Below, piece by piece: positions 4,986 to 8,592 of a DNA stretch of 8,592 nucleotides. The stretch covers positions 1 through 8,592 of the forward strand of contig JAIRWE010000106.1 of NCBI GenBank assembly GCA_031253365.1, written 5' to 3'. The stretch's first letter is position 1, and the number at the start of each line of letters is the position of its first letter. The position numbers were made by a program, and so were the translations under genes. A model generated the notes under the pieces. The model made no database searches, was not told the origin of the DNA, and was given only the letters and a program-made list of their open reading frames with translations. The DNA comes from Oscillospiraceae bacterium. Lineage in GTDB: Bacteria; Bacillota; Clostridia; Oscillospirales; Ruminococcaceae.

Positions 4986-7900
4986 CTAATATCTCCTCAA
5001 CCCCTGTAAAATCAGCACAATCACCAGCCAAACCGCGTTATAAGCGATTATCGAAAGCGCCGAGAGCATATTCGTCGCCGCGAACAGGATAAACGCGAAG
5101 AGCAGCATCCCCCCGAAAAGCAGCCCCGTGAACATCGCCGCCGAAGTCACCGTCATGTCGCGGATAAGCGTCTTCGCGGTGACCAACGCCTTCGCGAAGG
5201 ACGTGAACGTGCCGTTGCAGGCGATTTCGGAATTGCCCCGGGACGTATAGCGGGAATAATCGTCGAATTTCTTGTGCAGGTCGAAGGGCAGCAGCCTTAT
5301 TTTTTCGGGGTTAAGCTCAAAAATATCCGCCAGCTTGTTTACCGTAACGAGTGAATCCTTGGTTCTCACCGCCAGCGCGACGCCGTTCGCGGAAAGTTCC
5401 CTCAACGCGCTTTTGACCGCGCCGTTCGGCACGACCTCGATAAAAAACATCGCCACCGTTTCGCCGCCGACCGCCAGATAAACGACCTCGCCGTTTTCGG
5501 GGCAGTGTTTGCGCTCTTTCTTGATGTCGGGAATGTCTATGCCGTGGTGCTTCATCTGTTCGCGGTTGCCGAGCAGGACGCGCTTTGAACCCATCCAGCC
5601 GGTTATCCCCATGTTAACCTCATAAATGCAGTTCTCGATTTTATAAAGCAGCTCGCTGTCGCCCGAAATCATATCGTAAAACATATACGACATGATGGAA
5701 CCCGTCTTTATGGCGAGGCTCGCCGCTATGACGATGGATTCGTCGATTGAAACCGCGTCGAGGGTTCCGGGCTTCTGGCAGCGCTTGACGTTGAGGAACT
5801 TTATGCTCCCCGCGGGGAAAAGCAGCCCCGCGTCTATCACGACGGCGTTCGCTTTTGAAAATTTTTGCGCGGCTTTATAGCCCATTACCACGCAATCGTA
5901 TTTTGAAAGCGTTTTTGACACGCGCAAAAGCGGCCCGTTCACCAAAAACATTACCGAGAACGGCGAAAACAACGCCAGCATCGCGCCGCCCGCCGTTACC
6001 GCCCAGCAAACGCTGCGCCGCATTTCCTCGCCGCCCGCCGACAGGAAAAACGCGGCGATTCCCGCCAGCAACGCCGCCGCGCAGCCGATAGGTGTCAGGC
6101 GGCGGCAGATTAAATCCGCCAAATCCGTGCAGTAGCTGTTTTTGAGATAATCGGTCAAAAACTCGGTTTTTTTCAGAAACACGGGAACGGGCATCTCGCT
6201 CAGGATACCTTTCGTGAAAATCCGCGCCGATTTTTCGTCGTCCCGCGTTTCGGCGGCATACGCGAAAAACTTCGCGCTGTCGCCCGATATAAAGCGGAAA
6301 TTGCGCTTCGCCCTCACAATCATAAGCAGCTTCCCCGTCGTGTTGAAAAACAGCGTGAGCAGGGCGGCGCTGACGTATATATGCGCTTTCCCCTGTTGCA
6401 GAAGGCTGGTATTGGTCAGCTGGACCGCCGCCGCCAGCAGCAATAAAACGCAGGGTACGGCGCAGATGCTGTCGCAGTCGGCTTTCCCCGAAAACAGCCC
6501 CTGAAGCCCGCGCAAAACCACGCCGGAGCATACCGCGACGCCCGTAACGCCGACGACCAAGTTGAGGTAGACGAACGCCGTCGCCGCGGCTCTCAGCTCG
6601 CCGTTGAACATATTGTCCCGCACGTCGTAAAACAGCTTCCCGCCCGATTCGTACAGAAAAGCGGCGAGGATTAAAACGGCGTTCAAAACAAGCAAAAGGA
6701 CGAACCGCCATTTCAGCCCCTTGTGGGATTCGTTCAAATCGTCCCAAATCTGCCCGCTCGTATCGTAACTTTCAAAATCGTCGCTTTCCCCGTCGTCCTC
6801 GTAATCGTCCTCGTAATCGTCGTCAATGTCCTCGAGGATAAAATCGCGGATTTTCCGCTTTTTCTTCTTTTCCAGCTCCCTCGCTTCCAACTGGCGGGAA
6901 AACAGGTTCGTGGGCGGCAGAACCGCCGAATCTTCTATAATCTGCCTTTTGTAGTCGATGTTCAGCTTTGACGGGAGCGTGCGCCCCTTATAATTGCCGG
7001 GCGCGCTTATGGCGGAAAGCGTGTCCACCGTAAGCGTCTTGCGCGCGTTTATGTCGGACTCCCTTTTTTGCGCGAGGGATTTGTTAAGCGATTCAAGCAG
7101 GGAGGAATTGCTTAACTTGTCCTTTTGGCTTTTCACGCTCGGATAGCGGACGCCCTTCTTCGCCATTACCTTCGGGGCGGCGGGCAGGTATTCCTTTATG
7201 TCCGGCTCGGCGTTCCCGTCTTCGATTTCGGCGGTGTCGCCTATGTCGCGCGTGATTTTTATACCGGTGATTACGTCGGTGCCGGGGGGTTCGGCTTTTT
7301 TTACGTCGTAGGGGTTTATGCCGCTGATTAACTCGTCCGGGTCCTCGAGGGCAAGGTCTTTTCCCAAAAACTCCTCTTCCCGTATCTTTTGAAGCCTTGC
7401 CTTTTCCTCGGGCAAAAGCGCGTTTTTGGGCGCGGGCGGCTTCGCTTTGACGGCGGGCGCGTCTTCCTCGGGCGGGGGTTCGTCGCTCGGCTTTGAAACC
7501 GCGAGCCGTCTCGCCGGCGGAGGGGGGACGTAGGGGGAAAGCCTTTCGGCTCTGAACTGCCTCGTTTTTTCCGAAGGGGCGGGCGTTTGGCTTTCCGGGA
7601 CGCTGAACCGCCGTATTTTTACGGGTCTTACGGGTTTGAAGGGTTCGGCTTTTTCCTCCCCCGGTTTCTCGCCGCTTTTCTCGACCGCGTTCGCCGCGCT
7701 CAAATCCTCCTCGGTTTTCGCGTGTCTGAACGCGGAACCTCTCCCCGCCGATTTTTCCCTCGGGGACAGCCCGTCGATTATATCCGTAACGCTTAAATCG
7801 CCGTTTGACTTTCGGAGAATTTCCCTGGACTTCTTCGCCGCCGCCGCCGTTCCGAAACGGCGGGCTTCTATCCCGGCGAGTTCGTCGGTGAGGGACTCGC

Positions 7901-7997
7901 TTTCGTCCGCGAAAGGGAACGCCGCTTCCGAAGGATTTCCGTTTTTCTTTTTAGACAGCTCGTTGAGAATATCGTCAACCGACAATCTATCGCTCAT
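4986..7997 (-). CDS. P1B-type ATPase-like membrane protein lacking catalytic motifs (putative pseudo-ATPase) with long disordered N-terminus
   Basis: Function unknown. Residues 1 to about 425 are charged, proline-rich and soluble, ending in a basic block (KKKKRK, 377-382) and an acidic block (391-409). The remainder has eight predicted helices at about 430-449, 471-496, 511-531, 539-561, 634-653, 664-688, 950-972 and 979-998. A small soluble loop separates helices 4 and 5, and a ~260-residue loop separates helices 6 and 7: exactly P1B topology. Alignable landmarks are LADLICRRLTPIG (626-638, before helix 5), VVIDAGLLFPAGSIKF (719-734, at the phosphorylation site), RVLLGNREQM (806-815, N-domain) and RLLPFDLHK (901-909). 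Catalytic elements are degenerate: D722 remains but DKTGT is DAGLL; CPC is SPF (678-680); TGE is missing; TGD is RTKD (878-881); GDGxND is CNGTFT (927-932). ATP-driven transport is therefore unlikely; a sensor, scaffold or partner-regulating role is inference. The ATG overlaps rlmB by 11 bases, with a GGGGAGGGCGGG Shine-Dalgarno site. Confidence 0.85.
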   Translation of the reverse strand: MSDRLSVDDILNELSKKKNGNPSEAAFPFADESESLTDELAGIEARRFGTAAAAKKSREILRKSNGDLSVTDIIDGLSPREKSAGRGSAFRHAKTEEDLSAANAVEKSGEKPGEEKAEPFKPVRPVKIRRFSVPESQTPAPSEKTRQFRAERLSPYVPPPPARRLAVSKPSDEPPPEEDAPAVKAKPPAPKNALLPEEKARLQKIREEEFLGKDLALEDPDELISGINPYDVKKAEPPGTDVITGIKITRDIGDTAEIEDGNAEPDIKEYLPAAPKVMAKKGVRYPSVKSQKDKLSNSSLLESLNKSLAQKRESDINARKTLTVDTLSAISAPGNYKGRTLPSKLNIDYKRQIIEDSAVLPPTNLFSRQLEARELEKKKKRKIRDFILEDIDDDYEDDYEDDGESDDFESYDTSGQIWDDLNESHKGLKWRFVLLLVLNAVLILAAFLYESGGKLFYDVRDNMFNGELRAAATAFVYLNLVVGVTGVAVCSGVVLRGLQGLFSGKADCDSICAVPCVLLLLAAAVQLTNTSLLQQGKAHIYVSAALLTLFFNTTGKLLMIVRAKRNFRFISGDSAKFFAYAAETRDDEKSARIFTKGILSEMPVPVFLKKTEFLTDYLKNSYCTDLADLICRRLTPIGCAAALLAGIAAFFLSAGGEEMRRSVCWAVTAGGAMLALFSPFSVMFLVNGPLLRVSKTLSKYDCVVMGYKAAQKFSKANAVVIDAGLLFPAGSIKFLNVKRCQKPGTLDAVSIDESIVIAASLAIKTGSIMSYMFYDMISGDSELLYKIENCIYEVNMGITGWMGSKRVLLGNREQMKHHGIDIPDIKKERKHCPENGEVVYLAVGGETVAMFFIEVVPNGAVKSALRELSANGVALAVRTKDSLVTVNKLADIFELNPEKIRLLPFDLHKKFDDYSRYTSRGNSEIACNGTFTSFAKALVTAKTLIRDMTVTSAAMFTGLLFGGMLLFAFILFAATNMLSALSIIAYNAVWLVIVLILQGLRRY
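6795..6818 (-). repeat. Two tandem 12-bp repeats coding an acidic tract
   Basis: GTCCTCGTAATC (plus strand) occurs twice back to back and encodes two DYED units inside the acidic block of the pseudo-ATPase N-terminus, followed by further GTC (Asp) codons. The repeat is exact at DNA level, so slippage could change the copy number in frame. Confidence 0.8.
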
Positions 7998-8592
7998 TTT
8001 CCCGCCCTCCCCTCATTCCGGCTTTGGCTATTTCAAACATGAGTATCCCGCCGCACACGGAAGCGTTCAGAGAATTGATATTCCCGCGCATGGGAATTGA
8101 AACGATAAAATCGCAATTCTCGCGGACAAGCCTGCTTATGCCGTCGCCCTCCGAACCGATGACAAGGCACACCCCGCCCGCGGACGAAAAATAGTCGGTT
8201 TCGTAATAAACCGCGCCGCCGTCCGCCTGCGCGCCGTAAATCCACAAGCCGCGCTTTTTCAGGGCTTTTATCGTGTCGGTTAAATTCGTTACCCTGGCGA
8301 CCTTCAAAAACGCCGCCGCCCCCGCCGAAGCCGCGTAAGCCGCCCCCGAAAGGCTCGCGCTCCCGCGTTCGGGAATGACCATCCCGTCCGCGCCCGCCGC
8401 CTCCGCCGTTCGGATGAGCGCGCCCAAGTTGTGCGGGTCCTGTATTCCGTCGGCGATGATAATGAAAGGGGGGCGCCGTTCGGCTTCGGCGGCGGCGAGA
8501 ATATCGTCGACGGAATGATACCGCGCGCGCGAAATCACGCAGATTATCCCGCCGTGTCTGTACCCGCCCGCCTGTTTCAAAAGCGCGTTCAT
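7987..8592 (-). CDS. rlmB: 23S rRNA (guanosine-2'-O-)-methyltransferase RlmB (TrmH/SpoU family), 5' end cut by window edge
   Basis: Transfers a methyl group from S-adenosylmethionine to the 2'-O of a guanosine in 23S rRNA (G2251 in E. coli numbering). The visible 201 residues hold the whole SPOUT catalytic domain with a deep trefoil knot: motif 1 NLGALIRTAEAAGADG (55-70), motif 2 LVIGSEGDGISRLVRENCD (143-161) and motif 3 NSLNASVCGGILMFEIAK (173-190). N55 and the NxLNASV asparagines are intact. Family members carry an extra ~80-residue L30e-like RNA-binding domain before this. The first visible residues (KQAGGYRHGGIICVIS) correspond to the linker between the domains, so the ATG at 8592 is most likely internal and the true start lies beyond the edge. 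TrmH paralogs with other RNA targets cannot be wholly excluded. The TAG stop overlaps the next gene by 11 bases. Confidence 0.93.
   Translation of the reverse strand: MNALLKQAGGYRHGGIICVISRARYHSVDDILAAAEAERRPPFIIIADGIQDPHNLGALIRTAEAAGADGMVIPERGSASLSGAAYAASAGAAAFLKVARVTNLTDTIKALKKRGLWIYGAQADGGAVYYETDYFSSAGGVCLVIGSEGDGISRLVRENCDFIVSIPMRGNINSLNASVCGGILMFEIAKAGMRGGRENER

Noticed and set aside
4732..5031. N-terminal 100-residue extension of the MATE open frame
   Set aside because: It overlaps the end of the upstream gene, crosses a strong terminator and the sigma-A promoter, and the residues are not MATE-like. Family proteins begin near MVRDMTKG.
5875..6747. 290-residue minus-strand frame inside the pseudo-ATPase gene
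   Set aside because: Shifted-frame shadow, Arg/Gly-rich. I also considered a frameshift splitting the large gene, but the 1003-codon frame is continuous with homology-like landmarks throughout.
8485..8520. SVDDIL in RlmB as a third copy of the pseudo-ATPase motif
   Set aside because: A VDDIL-like stretch is ordinary at this position in RlmB proteins, just before the catalytic domain, so the match is coincidental.
8590..8592. ATG at the right edge as the true start of rlmB
   Set aside because: The first visible residues match the linker between the L30e-like and SPOUT domains, so the N-terminal domain is missing only because the window ends.
1..8592. tRNA, rRNA, CRISPR array, insertion sequence or att site
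   Set aside because: The window is almost entirely coding on one strand; no regularly spaced repeats, transposase-like frames, terminal inverted repeats or cloverleaf-like stretches were seen.

Overview
The window carries five protein-coding genes, all read on the minus strand, so the genetic order runs from the right edge to the left: rlmB (5' end cut off) > a 1003-residue membrane protein > a MATE efflux transporter > recJ > a bifunctional (p)ppGpp synthetase/hydrolase (3' end cut off). The DNA is moderately GC-rich, roughly half or slightly more by eye. The recJ then rel order, the RelA/SpoT type with both active sites, the Gram-positive style RecJ C-terminus, the purine-rich Shine-Dalgarno sites and several apparent TTG starts point to Bacillota, most likely class Clostridia (an Oscillospirales- or Christensenellales-like anaerobe). 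That placement is an inference without database support.

Right part (4986-8592): the end of rlmB overlaps the start of the 1003-residue gene by 11 bases, so the two are probably translationally coupled. The large protein is the most interesting object here. Residues 1 to about 425 are a charged, proline-rich, probably disordered cytoplasmic region. The remaining ~575 residues have the eight-helix layout and alignable landmarks of a P1B-type (heavy-metal) P-type ATPase, but every catalytic signature is changed: DKTGT is DAGLL, CPC is SPF, and TGE, TGD and GDGxND are absent. The frame is intact, so it looks like a maintained pseudo-ATPase rather than a decaying gene. A perfect 13-bp stem hairpin with a T run (4890-4919) ends this unit.

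Middle (4716-4889): a compact control region with a textbook sigma-A promoter (TTGATT, 17 bp, TATAAT with extended TG). Immediately upstream of the -35 are two 22-bp-spaced copies of an operator-like repeat containing inverted arms. The predicted transcription start falls on or next to the ATG of a 24-codon small ORF whose stop overlaps an ATG of the MATE gene.

Left part (1-4731): MATE, recJ and rel are spaced by 18 and 42 bases with no terminator between them and are probably one operon driven by that promoter. It joins an efflux pump, a DNA-repair nuclease and the stringent-response alarmone enzyme. All three appear to start with TTG. No tRNA, rRNA, CRISPR or mobile element was seen.
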